Assembly (NCBI RefSeq): GCF_900172325.1
Contig: NZ_FWFR01000001.1
Span: 496,001 to 560,000, forward strand
DNA: 64,000 nt
Source: Oceanibacterium hippocampi
GTDB lineage: Bacteria; Pseudomonadota; Alphaproteobacteria; Sneathiellales; Sneathiellaceae
Direction of reading: 5' to 3'
In this document: positions 45,077 through 55,774 of the stretch, one piece after another
How positions within the stretch are numbered: position 1 is the stretch's first letter
Layout: every line of letters starts with the position of its first letter
Made by a program: the position numbers and the translations under genes
Notes under the pieces: generated by a model
Database searches by the model: none
What the model was told of the DNA's origin: nothing
Seen by the model: only the letters and a program-made list of their open reading frames with translations

Positions 45077-46399
45077 TCATTTGCCGATGCAGAAATCCCT
45101 GAACACCACATCCAGAAGCTCTTCGATATCGACCGCCCCGGTCACACGCCCTATCTCACGAACTGCCATCCGCAGATCCTCGGCCACGAGCTCCAGGGGC
45201 TTCTCCTCGGCAAGCGAGCCCATCGCCTCGACCGCCCGTTCCAGTGCCTCCCGGTGCCGGGCGCGTGTCAGGGCTGGCGCATCCCCAACGGCGAAACGAA
45301 ACGCGATCGCTTCCGAAAGCCCGTCCAGCAGGGCAGATAATCCGGCTCCGCTCCGCGCCGAAATGGCAAACGCCTTCCCCGTCAGGACGTCCACCGTGTC
45401 TTCCCCGAGGCAATCGATCTTGTTCCAGACGACAATCCGGTCAGGATCGTCGCCCGACGGCGGCGGGACCGGATCGGTCGCGTCGACAACGAAAAGCCGG
45501 ATATCCGACTCGGCCGCCCGCCACCGCGCCCGCCGAACCCCCTCGATCTCGACCGGGTCCGTGCTCTCCCGAAGTCCGGCGGTGTCGGTCATGAGAACCG
45601 GATAACCGCCGAGATCGAGATAGACTTCCAGGATATCCCGGGTGGTGCCGGGACGATCGGCGACGATGGCCACGTCCCGTCGAGCCAAGGCATTGAGAAG
45701 GCTCGACTTCCCGGCATTGGGAGCGCCGACGATCGTCACGCGGATCCCCTCCCGAAGCCGTTCCCCCCTGTGCCCGTCGTCAAGATGGGCGCGTATCTCC
45801 GCCTTGACCGATGCCGCATCCGATAGAGCTGAAAGAGCCGCTGTGTCCGGCACTTCCTCGTCGGGAAAATCGAGAACCGCCTCGACATAAGCCAGAACCC
45901 TGAGCAACCGTCTCCGCCAATCCTCGTAAAGACCGGCAGTCGTCCCGCTCATCTGCCGCAGGGCCTGCTCGCGCTGCCGCGCGGTTTCCGCATCCACCAG
46001 ATCGGCGACCGCCTCCGCCGCCGTCAGGTCGAGTTTTCCGTATTCGACGGCCCGCCGGGTGAATTCCCCGGGCTCGGCTGCGCGCAGTCCTTCGATCGCA
46101 GAGAGCGCGGACAGGATCCCCTCGGTAACCGCCCGACCACCATGACCATGAAGCTCGACCAGGTCCTCGCCGGTAGCGCTCGCCGGACCCGGGAACCAGA
46201 GCGCAAGCCCCCGATCGACAACGCCGTCGCCGTCCCGGCCCAGGAAATCCGCAAGCACCGCCCGCCGCGGAATCGGCAACGCCCGCCCGGTCACGGTCTC
46301 AAGCGCCCGTCCGGCTGCCGGCCCGGAGATCCGAAACACGGCAATGCCGGCCCGTCCCCGTCCGCTCGACAGGGCGTATATTGTCTCGTCACGTCTCAT
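45077..46399 (-). CDS. mnmE: tRNA modification GTPase MnmE
   Basis: 440 residues. N-terminal folate-binding domain starts MRRDETIYALSSGRGRAGIAV. The G domain has Walker A GAPNAGKSSLLNAL, switch DRPGTTRDILE, DTAGLRE, and NKID. The C-terminal FCIGK is intact. Partner of MnmG. ATG 46399; the open frame runs up to 46462, but that part overlaps the next gene and does not resemble MnmE. Confidence 0.97.
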   Translation of the reverse strand: MRRDETIYALSSGRGRAGIAVFRISGPAAGRALETVTGRALPIPRRAVLADFLGRDGDGVVDRGLALWFPGPASATGEDLVELHGHGGRAVTEGILSALSAIEGLRAAEPGEFTRRAVEYGKLDLTAAEAVADLVDAETARQREQALRQMSGTTAGLYEDWRRRLLRVLAYVEAVLDFPDEEVPDTAALSALSDAASVKAEIRAHLDDGHRGERLREGIRVTIVGAPNAGKSSLLNALARRDVAIVADRPGTTRDILEVYLDLGGYPVLMTDTAGLRESTDPVEIEGVRRARWRAAESDIRLFVVDATDPVPPPSGDDPDRIVVWNKIDCLGEDTVDVLTGKAFAISARSGAGLSALLDGLSEAIAFRFAVGDAPALTRARHREALERAVEAMGSLAEEKPLELVAEDLRMAVREIGRVTGAVDIEELLDVVFRDFCIGK

Positions 46400-46430
46400 C
46401 GAATGGCCACCGACATCGAAAGCCGGGCGC

Positions 46431-46682
46431 TCACTTCTCGCGCGATCCTCCACCGGCTCCACCGAACTGGGTCCAGAACGCCTTCTGCATCTGCTCCCAA
46501 CCCTGGATCCCGGCCGGAAGCCAGGTCTTCAGAAGGCTCTCCGGGTCCATGCCACTCATCGCCTCGACCATGCGCTTCTGCATCTCCCGCATCACCTCCT
46601 CCTGCATCGGCTTGACGTCGGGGAGACCGAAGAAGCTCCGCGCCTCTTCCGGGGTGCAATCCACATCGACCGTGATCTTCAT
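46431..46682 (-). CDS. Small conserved protein, DUF6489-like
   Basis: 83 residues. Begins MKITVDVDCTPEEARSFFGLPDV, then a helical middle rich in Met/Glu (MQEEVMREMQKRMVEAM) and PESLLKTWLPAGIQGWEQMQ with a Gly-rich tail. I recall this as a DUF6489-type alphaproteobacterial protein; the helical part has a phasin-like look, which is inference. ATG 46682; ends 31 bp before the mnmE start on the same strand. Confidence 0.75.
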   Translation of the reverse strand: MKITVDVDCTPEEARSFFGLPDVKPMQEEVMREMQKRMVEAMSGMDPESLLKTWLPAGIQGWEQMQKAFWTQFGGAGGGSREK

Positions 46683-46820
46683 ATCAACGCCTTTCCCGCG
46701 ATTAGCCCTTGTCTGTCCGATCGAGAAAACTAGGCTAAAGAGCAGGCTGCGGCAATCGCCGCGCCGGCCTGACCCTACCCGCCGCAGCGTCGTCGGAACG
46801 CCCGGACCGAAGGACCCTCA

Positions 46821-48863
46821 ATGCGCAACGTGCTCGACCAGGAAACCAGCCCGTACCTCCTCCAGCATGCGGACAACCCGGTACACTGGCAGGCCTGGAA
46901 CGCCGACAGCCTTGACCGGGCCCGGCAGGAGAACAAGCCGATCCTGCTCAGCGTCGGCTATGCCGCCTGCCACTGGTGCCATGTCATGGCCCACGAAAGC
47001 TTCGAGAATCCGGATATCGCGGCGGTCATGAACGAGCTCTTCGTGAGCATCAAGGTCGACCGCGAGGAACGTCCGGACATCGACCAGATCTACCAGGCGG
47101 CGCTCGCCCATCTCGGCCAGCAGGGCGGCTGGCCGCTCACCATGTTCCTCACGCCCGATGGCGAGCCATTCTGGGGCGGCACCTACTTCCCGAGCGAACC
47201 GAAGTACGGGCGGCCGGGCTTTACCGACGTCCTCCGTGCCGTCCGCCGGATCTATGACGAGGAACCCGACAAGGTCGAAAGCAACCGCTTCGCCCTTCAG
47301 CATGCCTTGATCCAGCAGAACGCCGCCGGCGACGCCGAGCCGGCGAACATCGGGCCCGAGCTGCTCGACCGAATTGCCGAGCGTATCCTGCAGGAAGTCG
47401 ACCCGGTGAACGGCGGGATCGGCGGCGCACCGAAGTTTCCGCAAACCTATATTCTCGAACTGCTCTGGCGCGCCTACCGCCGCACGGGACGGAACGAATT
47501 CGCGGCCGCGGTGACGCTGACCCTCGATCGCATGTGCCAGGGCGGCATCTATGATCATCTCGGCGGCGGTTTCGCGCGCTATTCCACCGACGCCGCCTGG
47601 CTCGCCCCGCATTTCGAGAAAATGCTTTACGACAACGCGCAACTTCTACGCCTTCTTCTCCTTGTCCATGACGAGACCGGCTCAAGCCTCTACGAGGCCC
47701 GGATACGCGAGACCATCGAATGGCTGCTGCGCGAGATGATTGCCGACGGCGGCGCCTTCGCCGCCACCCTCGACGCCGATTCGGAAGGCGAGGAAGGACG
47801 TTTCTATGTCTGGCGCGAAGCCGAGATCGACGCCATCCTCGGGACCGATGCCGCGCTGTTCAAGACTGCCTATGACGTGACACCGGACGGCAACTGGGAA
47901 GGCAAGACAATCCTCAACCGGAATGCCGACCCGACGGACCGGACGCCGGAAGAGGAAGCGACCCTCGCCCGCTGCCGCCAGACCCTGCTCTCCTTTCGCG
48001 ATCGCCGCGTCCGGCCCGGCTGGGACGACAAGGTACTCGCCGACTGGAACGGCCTGGCGATCGGCAGCATGGCACTGGCGGCTGCGCGCTTCCGGGAACC
48101 TTCCTGGCTGGAAGCAGCGGAAGAGGCTTTCGACTTCGTCCGCACCGGAATGACCGTCGACGGCCGGATTTGCCACAGCGCGCGGGCCGGCCGGCTTCTG
48201 CGTGCCGCCATGCTGGACGATTACGCGAACATGGCAGACGCCGCCCTCCTGCTCTACGAAACCACCGGAAAGGACGGCTACCTGGAGGCCGCACAGGACT
48301 GGGCCGAGACAGTCGAAGCCCACTACCGGGACGAGGCCAATGGCGGCTATTTCTTCACCGCCGACGACGCGGAGGCCCTCATCGTCCGCAGCCGCCAGAT
48401 CAGCGACAATGCGACCCCCTCGGGCAACGGGGTGATGCTTGCCGTACTCGCCCGCCTCTACCTGCATACCGGCGCCGAACGCTGTCGCGCCCGCGCGGAA
48501 ACGCTCATCGATGCCTTTTCCGGCCTTGTCCGGCAGAATTTCTTCCCGCTCGCGACCTTCCTCAATGCCGTCGAATTCTTCCACGCGCCGGTCCAGGTTG
48601 CCATCATCGGAGATCCCGACGCCGCAGGCACCTGGGCCCTCCGCAATGCCGCGCTCGGTTCCGGTGAACCCAATCTGTCGCTCACCGTCATCCCACCGGA
48701 CCGTGACCTGCCACCGGCGCACCCGGCCAGGGGCAAGGCGCCGAAAGACGACGGCGAACCGACCGCCTATGTCTGCGTCGGGCCGGTTTGCTCGCTGCCC
48801 GTGACCAGCGCCGCGGCACTCATCGAGGCCTTGCCCAAACCAGGACAGACAAGACATGGGTGA
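46821..48863 (+). CDS. Thioredoxin-domain protein, YyaL/SPATA20 (DUF255) type
   Basis: 680 residues. The N-terminal thioredoxin-like domain has CHWC in YAACHWCHVMAHESFE (about 52-67), followed by SIKVDREERPDIDQIYQ and GGWPLTMFLTPDGEPFWGGTYFP. The rest is an alpha/alpha-toroid like glycan epimerases or hydrolases, with HFEKMLYDNAQLL and YANMADAALLLYE. Function is unsettled in bacteria; a redox or carbohydrate role has been proposed. ATG 46821. The stop overlaps ogt by 8 bp. Confidence 0.92.
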   Translation: MRNVLDQETSPYLLQHADNPVHWQAWNADSLDRARQENKPILLSVGYAACHWCHVMAHESFENPDIAAVMNELFVSIKVDREERPDIDQIYQAALAHLGQQGGWPLTMFLTPDGEPFWGGTYFPSEPKYGRPGFTDVLRAVRRIYDEEPDKVESNRFALQHALIQQNAAGDAEPANIGPELLDRIAERILQEVDPVNGGIGGAPKFPQTYILELLWRAYRRTGRNEFAAAVTLTLDRMCQGGIYDHLGGGFARYSTDAAWLAPHFEKMLYDNAQLLRLLLLVHDETGSSLYEARIRETIEWLLREMIADGGAFAATLDADSEGEEGRFYVWREAEIDAILGTDAALFKTAYDVTPDGNWEGKTILNRNADPTDRTPEEEATLARCRQTLLSFRDRRVRPGWDDKVLADWNGLAIGSMALAAARFREPSWLEAAEEAFDFVRTGMTVDGRICHSARAGRLLRAAMLDDYANMADAALLLYETTGKDGYLEAAQDWAETVEAHYRDEANGGYFFTADDAEALIVRSRQISDNATPSGNGVMLAVLARLYLHTGAERCRARAETLIDAFSGLVRQNFFPLATFLNAVEFFHAPVQVAIIGDPDAAGTWALRNAALGSGEPNLSLTVIPPDRDLPPAHPARGKAPKDDGEPTAYVCVGPVCSLPVTSAAALIEALPKPGQTRHG

Positions 48864-49350
48864 AAATCACGCGGTTCGCCAACGCACGGTGATGAGCCCG
48901 CTCGGGCCACTCACGATCACCGAAGAGGACGCACATATCGTCGCGCTCGACTGGGGTTCGGGGCCGCCGGAATGTCAGGCAGACACGCCTCTACTCACCC
49001 GTGCCGCCGCACAAATCAACGCTTATTTCGATAACGTAATAAAAAACTTCTCATTGCCGCTGAAACCCGCAGGCACTGCGTTCCAGCGCGCGGTCTGGGC
49101 CGCGATGCTTGAGATCCCGCCCGGGCGAACCGAAACCTATGGCAGCCTCGCCGCCCGCATCGACGGCATCGCGCGCGCCGTCGGCACCGCCTGTGGCGCC
49201 AATCCGATCCCGATCATCATCCCCTGTCACCGGGTCGTGGCCGCAAAGCATCTGGGCGGCTACAGCGGGGACGGAGGTCTGGACACGAAGCGCTATCTGC
49301 TGACACTCGAAGGCTGCGCGGACTTCTCCGATCAGCCGACATTGATCTGA
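48856..49350 (+). CDS. ogt: Methylated-DNA--protein-cysteine methyltransferase
   Basis: 164 residues. The active site IIPCHRVV (Cys about 118) and the helix-turn-helix start TAFQRAVWAAMLEIPPGRTETYG are standard. It repairs O6-alkylguanine by a one-time transfer to the Cys. No Ada domain, so a stand-alone Ogt. ATG 48856 overlaps the stop of the preceding gene. Confidence 0.93.
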   Translation: MGENHAVRQRTVMSPLGPLTITEEDAHIVALDWGSGPPECQADTPLLTRAAAQINAYFDNVIKNFSLPLKPAGTAFQRAVWAAMLEIPPGRTETYGSLAARIDGIARAVGTACGANPIPIIIPCHRVVAAKHLGGYSGDGGLDTKRYLLTLEGCADFSDQPTLI

Positions 49351-49382
49351 CACCAACGACAATCCATCCAGGGAGACAAGAC

Positions 49383-50087
49383 ATGGCCGGACAGGACATT
49401 TCCATCAAGACGGACACGGGCGAGTCCTTCGTGGGCTACCTGTCACTGCCCGCGTCGGGACAGGGCCCCGGCGTTGTCGTCATCCAGGAAATCTTCGGCG
49501 TGAACAAGGTCATGCGCGACATCGCCGACACCTACGCCGCCCAGGGCTATGTCGCCCTCTGCCCCGACCTGTTCTGGCGCATCGAACCCGGCATATCGAT
49601 CACCGACCAGACCGAGGCGGAATGGAAACAGGCCTTCGACCTGTTCCAGAAATTCGACGTCCCGGCCGGCGTCAAGGATATCCAGGCAACGATCTCGCAT
49701 CTCAGGAAGCAGTCCGCCTGCACCGGAAAGGTCGGCGCGGTCGGTTTCTGCCTGGGCGGCCTGCTCGCTTACTTGAGCGCCACCCGCACCGATTCCGATG
49801 CCTCCGTCGGCTATTACGGGGTCGGCATCGAGAGCAAGCTGGACGAGGCGGCGAAAATCAGCCGCCCATTGATGCTCCATATCGCCGGCGAGGACGAATA
49901 TTGCGGCAAGGAAGCGCAGGCGCAGATCCATGCCGGGCTCGACAGCCATTCCAGGGTAACCCTGCACGACTATCCCGGCATGAACCATGCCTTTGCCCGG
50001 AACGGCGGCGCCCACTATGACAGCGCCGCCGCGACCCTCGCCAACAAGCGGACCGGCGATTTCTTTTCCGCCCATCTCAGCGCCTGA
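49383..50087 (+). CDS. Dienelactone hydrolase family protein
   Basis: 234 residues. Nucleophile Cys in GAVGFCLGGLLAY, the family pattern, plus PGVVVIQEIFGVN and catalytic His in YPGMNHAF. The acid is probably Asp in GEDEYCG. It hydrolyses dienelactones in aromatic degradation in some hosts, but no other such gene is near; general esterase activity is possible. Follows ogt by 32 bp with the GGAG site. Confidence 0.9.
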   Translation: MAGQDISIKTDTGESFVGYLSLPASGQGPGVVVIQEIFGVNKVMRDIADTYAAQGYVALCPDLFWRIEPGISITDQTEAEWKQAFDLFQKFDVPAGVKDIQATISHLRKQSACTGKVGAVGFCLGGLLAYLSATRTDSDASVGYYGVGIESKLDEAAKISRPLMLHIAGEDEYCGKEAQAQIHAGLDSHSRVTLHDYPGMNHAFARNGGAHYDSAAATLANKRTGDFFSAHLSA

Positions 50088-50108
50088 ACCGACGGAGCAG
50101 ACACGACA

Positions 50109-51083
50109 ATGACCAAGGCATTCACCTACGACCGTTTCGGCGGGCCCGAAGTCCTGAAATGGGCCGACGTCACGATCGGCAATCCCGGCCCCGGCGAAGC
50201 CCTGGTCCGCCACGACCATGTCGGGCTCAATTTCATCGACACCTACCACCGCACCGGCCTCTACCCGGTCGAGCTCCCGTCGGGGATCGGCATGGAAGCC
50301 GCCGGAACGGTCGAGGCCGTTGGCGACGGGGTGACCGAGGTCGCGCCCGGCGACCGGGTCGCCTATGCCGGCGGACCGCTCGGCGCTTACGCGGAAGCGC
50401 GCCTGATCCCTGCCCACCGCCTGGTCAGAATGCCGGCCGTCGTTGATACGAGGACCGCGGCGGCGGCCATGCTGCAGGGCATGACCGCGGAATATCTGCT
50501 GCGCAGGACCTTTGCCGTCCAGCCCGGCCAGACGATCCTCTTCCATGCCGCGGCCGGCGGCGTTGGCCTGATCGCCTGCCAGTGGGCCAAGCATCTGGGC
50601 GCCACCGTCATCGGTACCGTCGGCAGCGACGAGAAGGCCGAGATCGCGCGGGCGAACGGCTGCGACCATGTCATCGTCTACAGCCGCGAGAATTTCACCG
50701 ACCGGGTCCGCGAGATCACTGGCGGTGCTGGCGTGCCGGTGGTTTACGACGGGGTTGGCAAATCGACTTTCATGGGGTCGCTGGACTGCCTGAGCCCGCG
50801 CGGCATGATGGTCAGCTTCGGAAATGCCTCGGGTGCCGTGGAGCCGTTCAATCTCGGCCTCCTGTCACAGAAGGGTTCACTTTACGTGACCCGGCCGACG
50901 ATGATGACCTATACGGCAAAGCGCGAGGACCTGGTGGCAACCGCCAGCGCGCTCTTCGACGTGATCGCGAATGGCGCGGTCAAGATCACCGTTGGGCACA
51001 GCTATCCGCTGGCCGAGGCTGCCGAGGCACAGCGCGCGCTCGAAGCCCGCGAAACCACAGGTTCCGTCGTCTTCGAAGTCTGA
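50109..51083 (+). CDS. NADPH:quinone oxidoreductase (zeta-crystallin type)
   Basis: 324 residues. Zinc-free MDR enzyme: FIDTYHRTGLYP at the catalytic domain, Rossmann AAAGGVGLIACQWAKHLGA, and VYDGVGKSTF. No zinc cysteines. It reduces quinones with NADPH. ATG 50109 lies 21 bp after the hydrolase gene, so they may be co-transcribed. Convergent with rho. Confidence 0.93.
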   Translation: MTKAFTYDRFGGPEVLKWADVTIGNPGPGEALVRHDHVGLNFIDTYHRTGLYPVELPSGIGMEAAGTVEAVGDGVTEVAPGDRVAYAGGPLGAYAEARLIPAHRLVRMPAVVDTRTAAAAMLQGMTAEYLLRRTFAVQPGQTILFHAAAGGVGLIACQWAKHLGATVIGTVGSDEKAEIARANGCDHVIVYSRENFTDRVREITGGAGVPVVYDGVGKSTFMGSLDCLSPRGMMVSFGNASGAVEPFNLGLLSQKGSLYVTRPTMMTYTAKREDLVATASALFDVIANGAVKITVGHSYPLAEAAEAQRALEARETTGSVVFEV

Positions 51084-51173
51084 TCGGGAAAGCAGGACGC
51101 AGGGTCCCGGCGACGGGAACGGCGGGGGCGGCAGCCGGCGAAAAACGCAAGGGCCGACCCCCGACCCGTTCGG

Positions 51174-52430
<1,257 letters not shown>

Positions 52431-52642
52431 GACTGTGGCGTCTGTTTTTTTGGCGGGCTAAGGGAGGCGCATCAGGAGAGGGAAGACTCCAAGACGCATG
52501 CGATAAAGGCGGCGTACCGGACGCAATCCTTGCGGAAAAACGTTGATTTCAGATGAAAGGAAACGTGTTTGCCCGAAGATGACCGGCAGCGACCTTTACC
52601 ATGAACGCCGAATCTTCCCGAGTCAAACGGAAAGTCCGGAGT

Positions 52643-53092
52643 TTAAAAGGGTTTGACGACGACCATGACGACGACAAGCACCATCAGAACGGTCGGAACT
52701 TCGTTCATCAACCGGTAGAATCGGGCGCTGTGACGGTTCCGGTCAGCGGCGAAATCGCGCCGCCAGCGGGAGAAGGCGCCATGCACGCCGGACAGCACCA
52801 GAACCGCGCCGAGCTTGGTCCAGATCCAGCCGCTTCCCCAGTCCACGACGCCCGGCGTCGCCAGCAGCATGCCGCCAAACAGAAAGGTTGCGATCATCGC
52901 CGGGTTGATGATGGCGCGCAGAAGCCGCCGTTCCATCACCTTGAAGGTCTCGAACTGGGGCGAGTTCGGTTCGGCATCGCAATGATACACGTAAAGCCTG
53001 GGCAGATAGAACATGCCGGCCATCCAGGCTATCACGCTGATGACGTGCAGCGCCTTGGTCCAGGGATAGATCCCGGCGAGAAAATCGGTCAT
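52643..53092 (-). CDS. hemJ: HemJ, oxygen-independent protoporphyrinogen oxidase
   Basis: 149 residues, four predicted membrane helices. Starts MTDFLAGIYPWTKALHVISV; conserved His in LHVIS and later in KVMERRLLRAIINP and YRLMNEVPTVL segments. Converts protoporphyrinogen IX to protoporphyrin IX. ATG 53092 overlaps the hemH stop (ATGA), so translation is coupled. A longer frame to 53125 is rejected. Confidence 0.94.
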   Translation of the reverse strand: MTDFLAGIYPWTKALHVISVIAWMAGMFYLPRLYVYHCDAEPNSPQFETFKVMERRLLRAIINPAMIATFLFGGMLLATPGVVDWGSGWIWTKLGAVLVLSGVHGAFSRWRRDFAADRNRHSARFYRLMNEVPTVLMVLVVVMVVVKPF

Positions 53093-54150
53093 CGCAAGGC
53101 TCCGGAAACTGCCTGAAGCGGGCATTGTCCATGATCTGCCGGGCAGCGCCGCACCCCGTCCTGGCTGGCGATCCCGGCCGGCCCGGCGAGTGAGCGTCTG
53201 ACCAGCCCGGCGAGCGCCGACACATAGGTCTCCGAGGCATTCAACGCCGGAACCCGGAAATAGCCCGGCACGCCGCTTTTCCGGGCGAGTTCGCGATACT
53301 CTATATCGAGTTCGACGAGGGTCTCGGAATGCTCCGAAACGAAGGCGATCGGCACGATTACCAGGGAGGTACCGCTCTCACCCGCCCGGCGGATCTCGTC
53401 GTCGGTCGAGGGGCCGATCCATTCAAGCGGCCCGACCCGACTCTGGTAGCAGACCTTCCAGTCGAGTCCTTCCCGGTCGAGCCCGCGAACCACGGCGGCG
53501 GCTGTTTCCTCGACCTGCCACTGGTAGGGATCGCCGCCGGCGATGACCTTCTTCGGCAGCCCATGCGCGGAGAACAGGACGCGGACCGGACCATCGCCCG
53601 CCTCTCGGAGCATGGCGGAGAGCGCGTCGACGTGACCGGCGATGAAGTCCGGCTCGACCGGGTAGCAGCAGATGCCGCTGGTCGCCACGGTCAGCCCCGC
53701 CTTCGCCGCCTCGTAATGCCATTCCAGGAGCGACGAGCCGGTCGTCGTGGTGGAATATTGCGGATATAGCGGCAGCAACACGATGCGATCGGGCGCGAAG
53801 GCCTTCACCCGGGCAACCATCTCGGCCGCCCGCGGATGCCAGTATCGCATGGCGACAAAGACACCGACGTCGCCAAGTTCGCCGAGCGCGGCCTGCAGGG
53901 CCTCGGCTTGCGTTTCGGTAATCTCGCGCAGCGGCGAACGGCCGCCGATCTCCGCATAGATCGCCTGGGCTGTCCTTTCGCGCCGCGAGGATATCAGTTT
54001 CGCCAGCACCCAGCGGAACGGGTTCGGCAGCGAAATGATCGCCGGGTCATTGAAGAGATTGAACAGGAACGGCTTCACCGATTCCGGCCGGTCGGGGCCG
54101 CCGAGATTGAACAGAACGACGGCAATCCGTTCGTTCGCCCTGCCGTTCAT
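53089..54150 (-). CDS. hemH: Ferrochelatase
   Basis: 353 residues. Motifs VLFNLGGPD near the start, RYWHP, LYPQYSTTTTGS, and SAHGLPKK with the metal-site His. Inserts Fe(II) into protoporphyrin IX. ATG 54150 overlaps the hemE stop by 4 bp; a longer open frame up to 54789 overlaps hemE and is rejected. Ends in a 4-bp overlap with hemJ. Confidence 0.97.
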   Translation of the reverse strand: MNGRANERIAVVLFNLGGPDRPESVKPFLFNLFNDPAIISLPNPFRWVLAKLISSRRERTAQAIYAEIGGRSPLREITETQAEALQAALGELGDVGVFVAMRYWHPRAAEMVARVKAFAPDRIVLLPLYPQYSTTTTGSSLLEWHYEAAKAGLTVATSGICCYPVEPDFIAGHVDALSAMLREAGDGPVRVLFSAHGLPKKVIAGGDPYQWQVEETAAAVVRGLDREGLDWKVCYQSRVGPLEWIGPSTDDEIRRAGESGTSLVIVPIAFVSEHSETLVELDIEYRELARKSGVPGYFRVPALNASETYVSALAGLVRRSLAGPAGIASQDGVRRCPADHGQCPLQAVSGALR

Positions 54151-55226
54151 CCGTTCCTGCCTGCCAATTCGCGCACCGTCGCGACAAGCTCGCCGACATG
54201 TTCCGGCGGCGTCGGCGGCACGATCCCGTGCCCGAGATTGAAGATGTGCGAACGGCCTTTCATGGCCTCCAGGATCGTCGCGATACCCTCCCGCATCGGC
54301 TGGCCACCTGCGACCAGCAGGGCCGGATCGAGATTGCCCTGCAGCACCCGCGCATCGTTCAGATTCTCGCGGGCCCAGGCAAGCGGCATCGCCGAATCGA
54401 GGCTCACGCCATCGACCCCCGTCTCGGCGGCATAGCCGAGCAGCAGCGGACCGGCGCCGCGTGGAAAGGCAATCACGGGAACAGTCGGACATTGTGCGCG
54501 GAAACGCTCGACAATCGCCTTGACCGGGGCAACGCACCAGCGACGGAAGGCCGCTTCCGGCAGGACGCCGGCCCAGGTATCGAAGATCTGCACCACTTCC
54601 GCCCCGGCCCGTACCTGGGCAACCAGGTAGTCGGCGGTCGCCTCGACCAGCCGGTCGATGAGGGCGGCAAAGCCCGGCTCCTCCCCGAATGCCCAGCGCT
54701 TGACAGTCAGGTAATCCTTCGATGAGCCGCCCTCGACCATGTAGGTTGCGACGGTCCACGGCGCCCCGGCAAAGCCGATCAGCGCGCACTCGGACGGCAG
54801 TTCGCGGGCCAGGATACGCAGCGTTCCCATGACCGGTTCGAGCTTCTCGAGCATGCCCTCCGGACGCAGCACTGCAAGATCGCCGGCCTTGCGGATCGGT
54901 TCCAGGCAGGGGCCCTCGCCTTGCTTGAAGGCGACATCCTGGCCAAGCGCGTGCGGGATCAGGAGAATGTCGGCGAAAACGATCGCGGCATCGAAACCGT
55001 AACGCCGGATCGGCTGGAGCGTGACCTCGGCGGACCGCTCGGAATCGTAGCAGAGATCGAGAAAACCACCCGCATCGGCGCGGACAGCCCGGTATTCCGG
55101 GAGATAGCGTCCGGCCTGGCGCATCAGCCAGATCGGCGGCGGTGTGCGCTGATCACCGGCCAGGACCCGAAGCAGTGGCTTCGCGACACGTTCGGCGGTC
55201 GATTTCACCTGTTCGGCGTTCGGCAT
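54147..55226 (-). CDS. hemE: Uroporphyrinogen decarboxylase
   Basis: 359 residues. RQAGRYLPEYRAVR near 36-49 and CALIGFAGAPWTVATYM are UroD signatures. It decarboxylates uroporphyrinogen III to coproporphyrinogen III. ATG 55226. First gene of the heme string; its upstream side is the putative replication origin. In Caulobacter and Rickettsia, as I recall, hemE also flanks oriC. Confidence 0.97.
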   Translation of the reverse strand: MPNAEQVKSTAERVAKPLLRVLAGDQRTPPPIWLMRQAGRYLPEYRAVRADAGGFLDLCYDSERSAEVTLQPIRRYGFDAAIVFADILLIPHALGQDVAFKQGEGPCLEPIRKAGDLAVLRPEGMLEKLEPVMGTLRILARELPSECALIGFAGAPWTVATYMVEGGSSKDYLTVKRWAFGEEPGFAALIDRLVEATADYLVAQVRAGAEVVQIFDTWAGVLPEAAFRRWCVAPVKAIVERFRAQCPTVPVIAFPRGAGPLLLGYAAETGVDGVSLDSAMPLAWARENLNDARVLQGNLDPALLVAGGQPMREGIATILEAMKGRSHIFNLGHGIVPPTPPEHVGELVATVRELAGRNG

Positions 55227-55445
55227 GGGACAGGGATTCCAGCGCTTCGTGGTCCGGGCCGAGTTCCGGCCGGTGTCTCGTCTGCCATCCGGGTCTAGCC
55301 GCTAATGCGCCCAAGTTCCAGCCCGTTCTGTCATTCATCCAAGGCAACTCGATGGTTATCGCGCACGCCGGCATGGCCGGCATGAACGCGCCGTTCTACC
55401 TTTCTTGTTTTTTAGATTCTTAAGGGGGTAGAGGTAGTGAATCCC

Positions 55446-55454
55446 TGTGGATAA
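55446..55454 (-). promoter_or_regulatory. DnaA box
   Basis: TGTGGATAA on the plus strand, TTATCCACA on the minus strand; an exact match to the consensus, 20 bp from the AT-rich patch. Confidence 0.75.
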
Positions 55455-55725
55455 CGAGGATTGTTTGCTGCCCACAGATTCGTCCCGGTCGGCGTCGGAT
55501 GACGTCGGGGGCGCGCCGCGGTCTGTGCACGGATCGCTGCAAAGCGAGGCCCGGTGCCGCGTGGAAAACCGGGAATCACGGTGAGAAGTGTTCGGCGCGC
55601 GATGGCTCTGCCGGTTATCCCGGTGATGCGCACGGCGACATTCGGTATTTGCAGAAGGGGACGATGCCGACTACAGAAAATGCAAGACGTGCATCCTTTC
55701 CCCGAGCGAACGCGCGGCGGCACGG

Positions 55726-55734
55726 TTATCCACG
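55726..55734 (+). promoter_or_regulatory. DnaA box, one mismatch
   Basis: TTATCCACG, differing from the consensus only in the last base, 41 bp upstream of the regulator start. A second weaker match, TCATACACA, follows at 55746-55754. Confidence 0.5.
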
Positions 55735-55774
55735 TCCAGGACGTTTCATACACAGGTTCCGTGAAAATCCCGCC

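Larger units (their letters stand above)
55227..55774. other. Probable chromosome replication origin (oriC)
   Basis: 548 bp without a gene, between hemE and the PPDK/PEPS regulator, the pair that flanks the origin in Rickettsia (RP001/hemE) and Caulobacter as I recall. Visible elements: a perfect DnaA box TGTGGATAA (55446-55454), an AT-rich patch at about 55397-55425 (TTTCTTGTTTTTTAGATTCT), near-matches TTATCCACG (55726-55734) and TCATACACA (55746-55754), and five GANTC sites (55235, 55415, 55439, 55477, 55573). These are fewer clear DnaA boxes than in E. coli, which is usual in this class. Confidence 0.7.

Noticed and set aside
55615-55623. TTATCCCGG as a DnaA box
   Set aside because: Three of nine bases differ from the consensus. 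The similar TTATCGCGC near 55356 is also too weak.
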